The notes below the pieces were generated by a model. That model was given only the letters and a program-made list of their open reading frames with translations, was not told where the DNA came from and searched no databases. A stretch of DNA of 64,000 nt from Lacihabitans soyangensis (GTDB lineage Bacteria; Bacteroidota; Bacteroidia; Cytophagales; Spirosomataceae). The position numbers were made by a program, and so were the translations under genes. The stretch is from positions 1 to 64,000 of the forward strand of contig NZ_RJUF01000022.1 in assembly GCF_024343775.1 (NCBI RefSeq), given 5' to 3'. This document shows, one piece after another, positions 1 to 8,196 of the stretch. Each line of letters begins with the position of its first letter. Position 1 is the stretch's first letter.

Positions 1-48
1 GGGAAAATTTGGTTTTGTACGCTAAAAATTACACTCAGTTTGGAAAAG

Positions 49-146
49 GAAGGGACGCTCGATATGTATAAACTATTATGATTATTGTAGCGGGGCTTCG
101 TTAAGCTCAGACTGACAACGTTTGTCTCCCTGAGCCTGTCGAAGGG
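49..146. repeat. 98-bp direct repeat, copy A
   Basis: This segment is identical, base for base, to 232-329, with a period of 183 bp. It ends in a palindromic module in which CTTCGTTAAGCTCAG (left arm) faces CTGAGCCTGTCGAAG (right arm), an imperfect hairpin. The module resembles the CTTCGACAGGCTCAG type of intergenic palindrome that recurs in many bacterial genomes. No open reading frame or gene fragment is recognisable in it. Confidence 0.9.
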
Positions 147-187
147 GCGTTTTGTACATAAAAACTGTATTGAATATTGGGGCGGGG

Positions 188-235
188 CTTCGACAAGCTC
201 AGCCTGACAGTTTTGTCTCCCTGAGCCTGTCGAAG
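188..235. repeat. Palindromic intergenic element between the direct repeats
   Basis: CTTCGACAAGCTCAG at 188-202 pairs with CTGAGCCTGTCGAAG at 221-235 (14 of 15 positions), giving a strong hairpin with an 18-base loop. It is a variant of the hairpin that ends each 98-bp repeat, so three palindromic units lie head to tail in 340 bp. It looks like a REP/MITE-like non-coding repeat. Mobility is inference only. Confidence 0.75.
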
Positions 236-329
236 GGACGCTCGATATGTATAAACTATTATGATTATTGTAGCGGGGCTTCGTTAAGCTCAGACTGACA
301 ACGTTTGTCTCCCTGAGCCTGTCGAAGGG
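232..329. repeat. 98-bp direct repeat, copy B
   Basis: Exact second copy of 49-146. The last unit ends about 148 bases before the permease start. The stretch 330-477 between repeat and gene is AT-rich and shows no recognisable riboswitch or small gene. A near-match to the -7 motif (TATTTTG, one base short of TAnnTTTG) lies around 448-454. Confidence 0.9.
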
Positions 330-477
330 AAGTTATCAATGGAAAAAAATAAAAAGTAACTCAACAAATTACTGGACTTATCCAATTAAAGATTAAACTT
401 TTTGAAGGCAAAACATTTGATTCTGTGGAGTTAAAAAATCTATTCTGTATTTTGTTCATAGAAACCCTAAAATCAGA

Positions 478-1809
478 ATGGCATCAGGTAGCTTTGAAAC
501 TAAACAAAAGAAAATAGGAGCGTTTTCGATTTGGGCCATTGGCGTAGGATTGGTAATTTCCGGTGAGTCATTTGGCTGGAATCTGGGTTGGGCGATCACT
601 GGGCCAATTGGTTTTTTTGTGCCGGTTCTAGTCACCGCCATATTGTATTACGCATTGGTGCTTTGTCTGATAGAGTTGGCTTGTGTGTATCCTAATGCCG
701 ATGGCCCACACATTTACATAAAAAATGCATTTGGCAAAAAATGGGCTGAGATTATTTCCATACTGATTTTGTTTGAATTTCTTTTCGTCAATCCTGCTAT
801 TGCCACCTCCATAGGAGAATATTTAGGTTTTTTAACGGACCATTTAGAAAAAACGAATTGGATAGCCACTGGATTCATCGCCTTCTTTTGTTTGGTGAGT
901 TTGTTCAATTTTAATTTGGGTGTTCAAGTCATCATTACGCTCACCTTACTGGCTATTTTCGAACTTTTAATATTTTCCGGAGCCATAGTTTCAGAATTTT
1001 CCTTTTCCAATTTATCCCAAAACAAGCAATTTGGCGAGCTTACATTTGATAGTTTCGTGCGGGCAATGCCGTTTGCGATTTGGATGTTTTTGGCTATTGA
1101 AGGCATTTCTATAGTTTCAAAAAATACGGAGCAGGAAAAACTCAGGAAAACTTTGGGAATCGGTTACAAATCTGCCTTCTGGACTTTGGCCATTTTGGCC
1201 ACAATGGTTCTTCTTTTGGCTGCTGGGGGTATAAATTTAAATCCCGAAAATTGGGAAATCATCAGCAAAGACAACCATCCGATGCCGGCCACATTGGCCT
1301 TAATTCTGGGCTAAAACAATACCATTACTCAAATATTTACCTTTTTGGGTCTATTCGGGCTAATAGCTTCGCTTCAAGGAATTGCCTTCACCACTACTTT
1401 TCAGATAGAATATTTTCTCAAAAGAATTTTTCCTGAAAGTAAATTTAATCGGGCAATTGCCGCCACTTTGGTGTTTGTAATAAGTCTCTTGGCCATTTGG
1501 GGAAGTACAACCTCTTTGTTGATAGAACTTTCAGTTTTTGGAGCCGTTTGTATGTATTTTGGAGTAAGTTTCAGTTTGATAGTACTTCGCAAAAAGAAAG
1601 AAGAAAACCTAAAAACAATTTTAGAAGGAGAAAATGATGAGTTCCTAAACAAACATCATCATGTTGATTTCAAAAGCATTATCCATAAAGTTTTCCCCTA
1701 TTTAGCCTTGATTTTATCAGTTTTTTGTATGCTTATTTTGGCGTATCTTCATCCCGTAATTGTCGGAACTATTGTTGTTTTGATCATCATTTATCTGATT
1801 TTCTCCTAA
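478..1809 (+). pseudogene. eat: APC-family ethanolamine permease, interrupted by an in-frame stop
   Basis: An inner-membrane amino acid/polyamine/organocation (APC) permease related to ethanolamine transporters. It is placed directly before eutB and eutC, so it should import ethanolamine. Reading frame 1 runs from ATG 478 to TAA 1312-1314 (278 residues), then continues in the same frame without a shift to TAA 1807-1809. The continuation begins NNTITQIFTFLGLFGLIAS, normal transmembrane permease sequence, and has no ATG near its front. Removing the stop gives about 443 residues, the usual length for this family. The break is therefore a nonsense codon, most simply CAA to TAA. Either the gene is inactive, the stop is read through, or the base is a sequencing error. 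The later half lacks the GYSRQ-type segment common in proteobacterial homologues, so substrate assignment rests mainly on context. Confidence 0.75.
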
Positions 1810-1822
1810 AAAAATACGCCAA

Positions 1823-3199
1823 ATGGAGTTTCGATATACGGTTAATAACTTTACATATAATTTTAAAGATCTTAAGACGCTCATGGCCAAAGCCAGTCCC
1901 TATCGGACAGGTGATGCTTTGGCAGGGATTTCAGCCGAAACCAACGAGGAACGAGTGGCGGCACAATTTGCTCTGGGTGAAGTGCCACTAAGTCTGTTTC
2001 TGACCGAGCATCTGATTCCCTACGAATCCGACGAAGTTACGCGTCTAATTGTGGATTCTCATTACCAAAATAGTTTTTCGAGCATCAATCACCTAACTGT
2101 CGGGGATTTCAGAAATTGGTTGCTCTTAGACACCACCAATCAGGTCGTTCTGGATCAAGTAAAAATGGGATTGACGCCCGAAATGGTCGCCGCAGTTTCG
2201 AAAATCATGCGAAATCAGGACCTTATTGCAGTCGCTCAAAAATGCGAGGTTATATCTAGATTTAGGACAACGGTTGGACAAAAAGGGAGACTTTCAATCA
2301 GACTCCAGCCGAATCATCCTACCGATAGCCAAAGTGGAATTTTGGCAAGCACGATAGATGGTTTGATGTATGGTTGTGGAGATGCAGTGATTGGAATAAA
2401 TCCAGCAACAGATAGCCCGGAAGTAGTAAGTAATCTTTTGAAAATGCTAGACGAAGTCAGGGAAAAACTGGAAATCCCTACACAATCTTGCGTTTTGAGT
2501 CATATTACTACCACGTTGAATAACATAAAAGACGCACCCGTTGATTTGGTTTTTCAGTCTATTGGTGGTACCGAAAAAACCAACAGTTCTTTTGGAATAA
2601 ACCTAAATATTCTGAACGAAGGATATGAAGCTGCAATGGAATTGAAAAGAGGAACTGTCGGTCAGCAAGTTATGTATTTTGAAACGGGTCAAGGCTCATC
2701 ACTTTCGGCCAATGCACACCATGGCGTGGACCAACAAACCTGCGAGGCAAGGGCGTATGCCGTTGCGAGAAAATTCAATCCTTTTCTTGTAAATTCTGTT
2801 GTTGGTTTTATTGGTCCGGAATATCTTTTTGATGGAAAACAAATCATCAGAGCGGCCTTGGAGGATCATTTCTGTGCAAAACTGCTAGGACTACCGATGG
2901 GAATGGATGTTTGCTATACTAATCATGCTGAGGCCGATCAAGATGACATGGACAATCTAATGACGTTGTTGGGAGTGGCTGATTGTAATTTTTTCATGGG
3001 AGTACCAGGAGCCGACGATATCATGCTCAACTACCAATCCACCTCTTTTCACGATGCCATGTATATGCGAAAAGTTTTGAAAAAACGCCCTGCTCCGGAA
3101 TTCGAGGCATGGCTTTTAGCTCAGGGAATAATTAATGAAAAAGGTGAACGAAACGCCTTGAATAGCAAACATTTATTGCTAAATATGCATGGAAAATAA
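1823..3199 (+). CDS. eutB: Ethanolamine ammonia-lyase large subunit
   Basis: EutB is the adenosylcobalamin-dependent catalytic subunit that converts ethanolamine to acetaldehyde and ammonia, working in the cytoplasm with EutC. The 458-residue product matches the usual family length (about 453-460). It carries typical family stretches such as NEERVAAQFALGEVPLS near the N-terminus and the TIM-barrel segment GDAVIGINPATDSPE. The ATG lies 13 bases after the permease stop, and the end overlaps eutC by 11 bases, so the three genes form one transcript with translational coupling. The frame is intact. No microcompartment shell gene, EutA reactivase or aldehyde dehydrogenase lies nearby. The identification is firm. 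Confidence 0.96.
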   Translation: MEFRYTVNNFTYNFKDLKTLMAKASPYRTGDALAGISAETNEERVAAQFALGEVPLSLFLTEHLIPYESDEVTRLIVDSHYQNSFSSINHLTVGDFRNWLLLDTTNQVVLDQVKMGLTPEMVAAVSKIMRNQDLIAVAQKCEVISRFRTTVGQKGRLSIRLQPNHPTDSQSGILASTIDGLMYGCGDAVIGINPATDSPEVVSNLLKMLDEVREKLEIPTQSCVLSHITTTLNNIKDAPVDLVFQSIGGTEKTNSSFGINLNILNEGYEAAMELKRGTVGQQVMYFETGQGSSLSANAHHGVDQQTCEARAYAVARKFNPFLVNSVVGFIGPEYLFDGKQIIRAALEDHFCAKLLGLPMGMDVCYTNHAEADQDDMDNLMTLLGVADCNFFMGVPGADDIMLNYQSTSFHDAMYMRKVLKKRPAPEFEAWLLAQGIINEKGERNALNSKHLLLNMHGK

Positions 3200-3959
3200 A
3201 CTTATACAAACTGACCCGAGCGAACTACTCAAAACCCAAACCAACGCTAGAATTGGGCTGGGAAATGTAGGAGGAGCCTTACCTACTCAGCAAACTTTAT
3301 CACTTAAACTCGACCATGCAAGAGCCAAAGATGCCGTCTTTTCACCCTTGAATATAGAGCTTTTGGCCGATGCCCTTTCAGAATTCCAACTACCATTTTT
3401 CCTATTAAAAAGTAAAGCTGAAAACAAAATAGAATACTTAAAAAGGCCAGATTTGGGTAGGAGATTAGAAAAACATTCTCTGGAAATTTTAGAAAAAAAC
3501 AATGAAAAAACAGACATTGTCCTAGTCATTACCGATGGGCTTTCGGCTGATGCAGTAAATACCCAAGTTATAAATGTCTTGAAACAGCTTATTCCTGAAT
3601 GGTCTAAAAAACATAAAATAGCACTGGCTTTAGTAGAAAATGGCCGGGTAGCCATTGCTGACGAAATTGGAGAACGCTTAGGTGGCAAATTCACAGCCAT
3701 TTTTATTGGAGAAAGGCCTGGATTATCCTCGCCACATAGTATGGGAATTTACACCACTTTTCAACCAAAAGTCGGACTTACGGATGAAAGCAGAAACTGT
3801 ATCTCAAATATTCATCCCGATGGATTGAGCATTCCTCAAGCAATTCGAATCCTGAATTATTACAAGGAAGAATCTTACATTAATCAATACAGTGGTTTTA
3901 AACTGAAACTCGACCTAAATCTAATTGAAGAACAAAAAAATACCCCAACCATTGGCTGA
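3189..3959 (+). CDS. eutC: Ethanolamine ammonia-lyase small subunit
   Basis: EutC is the small subunit of ethanolamine ammonia-lyase; together with EutB it holds the adenosylcobalamin cofactor. The 256-residue protein has the family N-terminal pattern TNARIGLGNVGGALPT and later the IGERPGLSSPHSMGIY segment that is characteristic of EutC. It is somewhat shorter than the enterobacterial protein (about 295), mainly at the N-terminus. Its ATG lies inside the last codons of eutB. The next gene is convergent and ends 30 bases away, so eutC is the last gene of the operon. No clear hairpin terminator is visible in that short spacer. Confidence 0.96.
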   Translation: MENKLIQTDPSELLKTQTNARIGLGNVGGALPTQQTLSLKLDHARAKDAVFSPLNIELLADALSEFQLPFFLLKSKAENKIEYLKRPDLGRRLEKHSLEILEKNNEKTDIVLVITDGLSADAVNTQVINVLKQLIPEWSKKHKIALALVENGRVAIADEIGERLGGKFTAIFIGERPGLSSPHSMGIYTTFQPKVGLTDESRNCISNIHPDGLSIPQAIRILNYYKEESYINQYSGFKLKLDLNLIEEQKNTPTIG

Positions 3960-3989
3960 GGTAATTTTAAGGCATTTAAGAACCTTTCA

Positions 3990-4490
3990 TTATTTTGACA
4001 AATCAACCACAGAATTTTCGGTCAATTTGAGTGTGTTCATCACATTCTGTAAATTATTTTTATCCACCATACTGGCAAATTTTCCTGGAACAATTACCAC
4101 CCTGAAAGTCTTGCCCAATCTCCAAGAATTATTGAGTCTCATTCTGTCGAAATTGGCATCTAGAAATATACTAAAGTCTAACTTTGTGAAGTCAAAATTA
4201 TATTGATGGATACCATTATCTGAAGTATAGACTTGAGGTAAAGGTTTCCAGATATCCGCCCCAGTTTTGTCCAATCCAACAAATTCATACACCAAAAGAA
4301 CATCGGAATCAAAAATAACCGGATTGAGATTATAGTAATTTCGGAAGCTATTGCCCGGGGTAAAATCGGCTTTAACTTCAAAGACCTCAGCTAAGAGTTC
4401 ATTAGTAATAGGTTGAGGATTATCATTTACTGTACAAGACTGAAACAATCCAGTTGAGAGCAGCAGTCCTAAAATTAATAGCTTTTTCAT
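3990..4490 (-). CDS. Hypothetical lipoprotein
   Basis: A 166-residue protein with a lipoprotein signal: Lys-Lys, a hydrophobic stretch, then a lipobox ending at Cys19 (GLFQSC). The mature part has no enzyme motif I recognise. It is rich in aromatic and Asn residues (NSFRNYYNLNPVIF, WKPLPQVYTSDNGIHQYNF) and reads like a beta-rich secreted domain of the kind common in Bacteroidota. It stands alone, convergent with eutC, with 157 bases of AT-rich sequence between it and the next gene. It is probably anchored in the outer or inner membrane; function unknown. Confidence 0.8.
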   Translation of the reverse strand: MKKLLILGLLLSTGLFQSCTVNDNPQPITNELLAEVFEVKADFTPGNSFRNYYNLNPVIFDSDVLLVYEFVGLDKTGADIWKPLPQVYTSDNGIHQYNFDFTKLDFSIFLDANFDRMRLNNSWRLGKTFRVVIVPGKFASMVDKNNLQNVMNTLKLTENSVVDLSK

Positions 4491-4647
4491 GATCGTAATT
4501 TTTAAGTGTTAAAATTCTATTTCTGAGATTTATCACTTAGATGCATGAAAAGCCACCTGGGTTTGCACAAAAATTAGAACGGATTGTAAACTTTTTATAA
4601 AAAGCTCATAATCAGTGTTAAGGAAAATGTTAATGGGAAAAACAACC

Positions 4648-5136
4648 TCAAATTTTAGCTCCTAAAACCTTTAAGAGTTTCTCTAGCCAAACTTTATCTA
4701 ACTCCGAAAAGTCATTCAAAAGGTCAGAATCGACATCTAAAACACCACAAATTTCACCTTTTGAATTGAACACTGGAACTACAATCTCAGATTTTGAAGC
4801 CGAACTACAGGCAATATGACCAGGAAACTCGTCAACATTGGGCACAATTACGGTTTGCTCAGAGGAAAAACTGTGGCCACATACGCCTCTGTCATAACGA
4901 ATACGTGTGCAGGCAATAGGTCCTTGAAATGGCCCTAGAACCAATTCTCCTGCCTGGTTATCCATATAAAACCCTACCCAGTAAAAATCAAAAGCTTGTT
5001 TTAAAGCAGCTGAAATATTGGCCAAATTGGCGATTAAGTCTGTTTCTGAAGAGATTAGAGCCTCTATTTGTGGTATAACTGCCTCATAAATTTCGGCTCT
5101 TTCAGTAGTTTCTGGAATGTATAAATTTTCTGCCAT
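4648..5136 (-). CDS. Free methionine-(R)-sulfoxide reductase, GAF domain
   Basis: A 162-residue single GAF-domain protein of the fRMsr (YebR) family, which reduces free methionine-R-sulfoxide in the cytoplasm using thioredoxin. Three cysteines are seen at positions 76, 86 and 110. The spacings of 10 and 24 match those of the catalytic cysteines of the yeast enzyme (91, 101, 125). The surrounding sequence ACTRIRYDRGVCGHS and the segment GVLDVDSDLLNDF are family hallmarks. It is divergently oriented from the PfkB kinase gene with about 94 bases between the start codons. All catalytic cysteines are present, so activity is likely. Confidence 0.93.
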   Translation of the reverse strand: MAENLYIPETTERAEIYEAVIPQIEALISSETDLIANLANISAALKQAFDFYWVGFYMDNQAGELVLGPFQGPIACTRIRYDRGVCGHSFSSEQTVIVPNVDEFPGHIACSSASKSEIVVPVFNSKGEICGVLDVDSDLLNDFSELDKVWLEKLLKVLGAKI

Positions 5137-5230
5137 TAGATGTTCTGTTTCAAAATGGCTAACAAAAATCCGCTTTTAAAGTTTGTTTTGGTCAGAAATT
5201 TCCCAATTTTTGTTTTCAAATACAAAACCT

Positions 5231-6154
5231 ATGAACAAAAGAGAATACGGCTTGGTAGCGGTGGGAGAACTACTGGGTGATTTTATCGGCACCGAAATAA
5301 GCACCAACCTCTTCGATACCCAAAAATTCGAAAGATTCCAAGGCGGTAGCCCAGCCAATTTAGCCTCCAATATGGCTCGTTTGGGATTTAAAACCGCCAT
5401 AATAAGTGCAGTGGGCACCGATAACCTGGGAAAATATCTGGTAGAAAAAGTAACTGAGGCAGGAGTAGATACAAGTTTGGTTATTTATGACAAAACCGAA
5501 CCTAGCAGCATAGTTTTGGTATCTCGAACTACTGAAACGCCAGATTTTATACCTTACCGCACGGCCGATCGGATGATAAATCCTGAAAATATTCCTGACG
5601 AATTACTTCAGAAATGCTCGGTTTTTCATACCACTTGTTGGCCTTTGAGTAAGCAGCCCTCACAAGCTTCGGTTTTAGATGCCGCCAAAAGGGCAAAAAA
5701 GGCAGGCTGCATTTTAAGTGCAGATTTGAACTATGCCGAGAGAGTTTGGCCCAATAGGAAAGAAGCCCACGCCGTCATAAAAGAATATCTATCAAACGAA
5801 GCCTTAATAAAACTAAGCGAAGACGACGCCGAACGCTTTTATGGAAGAGCTGTTGAAATGGAAGAAGTATTCAAAGATTTCCACAGTTGGGGAGCCACAC
5901 TGATTTGTTATACTTTAGGAGGTAAAGGAAGCGTAGTTTCTGACGGTAAAGAGTTGGTATTCAATAAACCTGAAGCTATAAATGTAGTGGACGCAACAGG
6001 TGCAGGGGATTCCTTTTGGTCGGGTTTTTTAGCCGCATATCTTTCAGGTAAAAGTTCAAAAGAATGTGCCCAAGCAGGTGCCAATATGGCTAAAATTAAG
6101 TTGACCACGGTAGGGCCGATTAAGCATGAGGTGAAGTTGGAGGGTCTGTTTTAA
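5231..6154 (+). CDS. PfkB-family carbohydrate kinase (fructokinase-like)
   Basis: A ribokinase/PfkB-family sugar kinase of 307 residues. It has the N-terminal glycine-rich signature (FQGGSPANLASNMARLG) that binds sugar and the C-terminal DATGAGDSFWSGF motif, which holds the catalytic Asp and anion hole. I chose ATG 5231 (MNKREYGLVAVGE) rather than the longer frame from 5183. The extra 16 residues are not conserved-looking, and the VAVGELLGD strand is where family members normally begin. Substrate cannot be fixed from sequence; fructose or a related ketose is most likely. It is monocistronic as far as seen. Confidence 0.88.
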   Translation: MNKREYGLVAVGELLGDFIGTEISTNLFDTQKFERFQGGSPANLASNMARLGFKTAIISAVGTDNLGKYLVEKVTEAGVDTSLVIYDKTEPSSIVLVSRTTETPDFIPYRTADRMINPENIPDELLQKCSVFHTTCWPLSKQPSQASVLDAAKRAKKAGCILSADLNYAERVWPNRKEAHAVIKEYLSNEALIKLSEDDAERFYGRAVEMEEVFKDFHSWGATLICYTLGGKGSVVSDGKELVFNKPEAINVVDATGAGDSFWSGFLAAYLSGKSSKECAQAGANMAKIKLTTVGPIKHEVKLEGLF

Positions 6155-6222
6155 TCGAAAAATCGTCGTAAATGACACAGAAATTGACGTAATCTGACAA
6201 CATAGTAGTTTTCAATCCTTCA

Positions 6223-6230
6223 TAATTTTG
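6223..6230 (+). promoter_or_regulatory. Candidate -7 promoter element
   Basis: TAATTTTG matches the Bacteroidota -7 consensus TAnnTTTG and lies 22 bases before ATG 6252. No clear -33 TTTG is found at the expected distance. It argues against the TTG start at 6228, which would lie inside the promoter. Confidence 0.45.
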
Positions 6231-6251
6231 ACAAAATTTAATTTGAAAAAG

Positions 6252-6656
6252 ATGGAAGACTATATTTTCGAAAATGACATAGTTTTGGCTTGCAAAAGAG
6301 CCAGCAAATTCCCAGAAGGAGTGGAAGAAGCATTTCAAGTATTACATGCGAATATTCCATTTTCGACAGACCGAAAATTCATGAGTTTGTCGTGGATGAA
6401 TGAGTCGGGTGACATTGTTTATCTTGCCGGAGCAGAGTTGATTGACGGGGAGTCTTTTCCTGATCTCGAAATTTTTCATTTCAAAAAAGGAAAATATCGA
6501 GGTACGGTGATAGAAGATTTCATGAAAGACATACCTCAAATGGGCAAATTATTCCAAGAACTTTGCAGAGATCCTCAACTTGACCCTGAAGGATATTGCG
6601 TGGAATGGTATTTTAATGAATCAGACGTGAAGTGTTTCGTAAGATTGAAAGATTGA
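6252..6656 (+). CDS. Conserved hypothetical protein
   Basis: A small soluble protein of 134 residues from ATG 6252 (MEDYIFENDIVLACKRASKFP). The frame is also open from a TTG at 6228, but a -7 promoter box overlaps that codon. No signal peptide or membrane segment is present. The pattern of short strands and helices is loosely like an effector-binding (GyrI-type) fold, but I see no motif that proves this. It precedes two DoxX-like genes by 48 bases and could be cotranscribed with them. Function unknown. Confidence 0.7.
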   Translation: MEDYIFENDIVLACKRASKFPEGVEEAFQVLHANIPFSTDRKFMSLSWMNESGDIVYLAGAELIDGESFPDLEIFHFKKGKYRGTVIEDFMKDIPQMGKLFQELCRDPQLDPEGYCVEWYFNESDVKCFVRLKD

Positions 6657-6704
6657 ACTCATTAGAAATATTTTAAGTTTAAAAAAATTATAAACCCTAT
6701 AAAC

Positions 6705-7073
6705 ATGAAAAAAGACAAAATCATCTATTGGATTTCTACGGGATTCATTTTTTTATTTGAAGGAGTCATGCCTGCACTCACTTCTCAAACCGAACTAGCA
6801 AAAGAAGGTATTGCACATTTAGGTTATCGACCTTATTTTGGAGTGATGCTGGTTATCTTTAAAGTTTTGGGTGCTTTGGCCCTAATTCTGCCCCAAGTTC
6901 CGGCAAAAGTTAAAGAGTGGGCTTATGCCGGATTTGGATTTGTTTTTATTTCGGCATTTGTAGGCCATGTTTCGGTAGATGGACTAAACGGCATGGCGCT
7001 TTTCCCCTTGGTAGTTTTTGCGATTATGATTGTTTCTTACATCTACTATCACAAATTGAGAAACAAAAACTAA
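6705..7073 (+). CDS. DoxX-like integral membrane protein, first of tandem pair
   Basis: A 122-residue protein with four predicted membrane helices, typical of the DoxX/DoxX-like superfamily. Family members are small quinone-linked or otherwise uncharacterised inner-membrane proteins. The second helix region, GVMLVIFKVLGALALILPQ, and the following KVKEWAYAGFGFVFIS are characteristic. It begins MKKDKIIYW, nearly the same as the next gene, which starts 42 bases downstream. The two clearly arose by tandem duplication. No catalytic residue can be pointed out. Confidence 0.85.
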   Translation: MKKDKIIYWISTGFIFLFEGVMPALTSQTELAKEGIAHLGYRPYFGVMLVIFKVLGALALILPQVPAKVKEWAYAGFGFVFISAFVGHVSVDGLNGMALFPLVVFAIMIVSYIYYHKLRNKN

Positions 7074-7115
7074 GCAGATTTTATACTCTCTTGCAATAAT
7101 TTAACCCCTAGCGAT

Positions 7116-7478
7116 ATGAAAAAAGACAAAATTATTTTTTGGGTCACAACCGCGATAGTGGCTGTATTAATTGGACTTACTCCCATTTTAACTTGGAACG
7201 ACCCTGACGGAAAGGCACTTATGGAACACTTGGGCTATCCGTCTTATTTTGCTCCAATGTTAAATACTTTTAAAATTTTAGGAGCCATTGTGTTACTGGT
7301 ACCGCAAATTCCAGGAAGAATTAAAGAATGGGCATACGCCGGTTTCGCAATTGATTTCATTGCAGCCACTGTCAGTTTAGTTGTTGTGGATGGGCCAGTG
7401 GGTTTATCGTTTTTCCCTTTGATTTTTTTAGTAATATTGGTAGTTTCTTACATTTACAAAGAAAAATTGGCCAAATAA
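7116..7478 (+). CDS. DoxX-like integral membrane protein, second of tandem pair
   Basis: A 120-residue four-helix membrane protein, paralogous to the gene just upstream. Both share MKKDKII at the start, a PYFGVM / SYFAPM loop, FKxLGA in helix two, KEWAYAGF in helix three and VSYIY at the C-terminus. Divergence over the rest is substantial, so the duplication is not recent. A perfect palindrome follows 15 bases after the stop codon. The neighbour beyond is convergent. Confidence 0.85.
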   Translation: MKKDKIIFWVTTAIVAVLIGLTPILTWNDPDGKALMEHLGYPSYFAPMLNTFKILGAIVLLVPQIPGRIKEWAYAGFAIDFIAATVSLVVVDGPVGLSFFPLIFLVILVVSYIYKEKLAK

Positions 7479-7493
7479 ATATTTTCGAATAAC

Positions 7494-7526
7494 ACAGTTG
7501 ACAACTTTTCGAAAGTTGTCAACTGT
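7494..7526. repeat. Perfect 15-bp palindrome, shared with 26666-26720
   Basis: ACAGTTGACAACTTT at 7494-7508 pairs perfectly with AAAGTTGTCAACTGT at 7512-7526, with a loop of three bases. It sits between two convergent genes, where a bidirectional terminator would be useful, but no run of T follows on either strand. The same 15-base arms occur again at 26666-26720, so it is a dispersed repeat and not just a local hairpin. Confidence 0.85.
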
Positions 7527-7542
7527 AAATCGCGATTATGGG

Positions 7543-8154
7543 TCACATAGGTTTTAACCAGAATCTATAGATTTGAACTCCTAAAAGGATTAAAAAAAAT
7601 ATTGAATTAAGTAGAAGATTGTGTTTAATATTAGAATACAGTTCCCTATTTAATTTGGAAATATTTACAAAATTATGCCCATCAACTTGAATTTGAACAA
7701 CTTGCACCTTAAATTCTTCTTCTAGCATTTGATTATTACTGAATATCTTACCGTTTCTATTTTGAAAATCATCAACCATTTTTTTGTAATTTATTGATGT
7801 TTTTTCGTTTGTAAATACTCTGAATTTAAGGTTTTGTTTTGAAAGCAAGTCTATTAATTCCTTTCTTTTTTCTATGCAGTTCAATGTCTCATTATCTATT
7901 TCAAAATAAAAACCATTAATCAATTCAATTATAAAAACCTCACCTGATGACCGAGATGATAATTTTTGAAATGATCGCCCTTGATTATAAAACTCTCCGA
8001 TATCATACATATCAGACTGATTAATAACAAAAGAATTGGTATAAATTTTTAGTAGGTCATTAATAAATGAAATAAAAAAACCTAAAAGGAAAAATGAAAT
8101 AATAATCTTTTTAAATGCATCAATTATCTGGATTTTGTGGAATTGAATTTTCAT
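7543..8154 (-). CDS. Hypothetical membrane protein with extracytoplasmic loop
   Basis: A 203-residue protein of unknown function. One membrane helix lies near the N-terminus (IIISFFLLGFFISFINDLL, about residues 17-36) and a second near the C-terminus (LLLNSIFFLILLGVQIYRF). Between them is a soluble region of about 140 residues, probably periplasmic. The gene is noticeably more AT-rich than its neighbours, with many AAT, AAA and ATT codons, which could mean transfer or weak selection. It is convergent with the DoxX pair and lies 43 bases after MazG in the same direction. Confidence 0.65.
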   Translation of the reverse strand: MKIQFHKIQIIDAFKKIIISFFLLGFFISFINDLLKIYTNSFVINQSDMYDIGEFYNQGRSFQKLSSRSSGEVFIIELINGFYFEIDNETLNCIEKRKELIDLLSKQNLKFRVFTNEKTSINYKKMVDDFQNRNGKIFSNNQMLEEEFKVQVVQIQVDGHNFVNISKLNRELYSNIKHNLLLNSIFFLILLGVQIYRFWLKPM

Positions 8155-8196
8155 ATAAAAAGACCGATTTATTATCGTTTAAATTAATAAATGCAT

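Noticed and set aside
1251-1436. Short open frame across the permease stop region
   Set aside because: It is in another frame, lacks conserved content, and the permease frame itself explains this DNA.
1345-1809. A separate gene starting at the TTG codon 1345
   Set aside because: The codons just before 1345 read as good permease sequence in the same frame, so this is the second half of one broken gene, not a new start.
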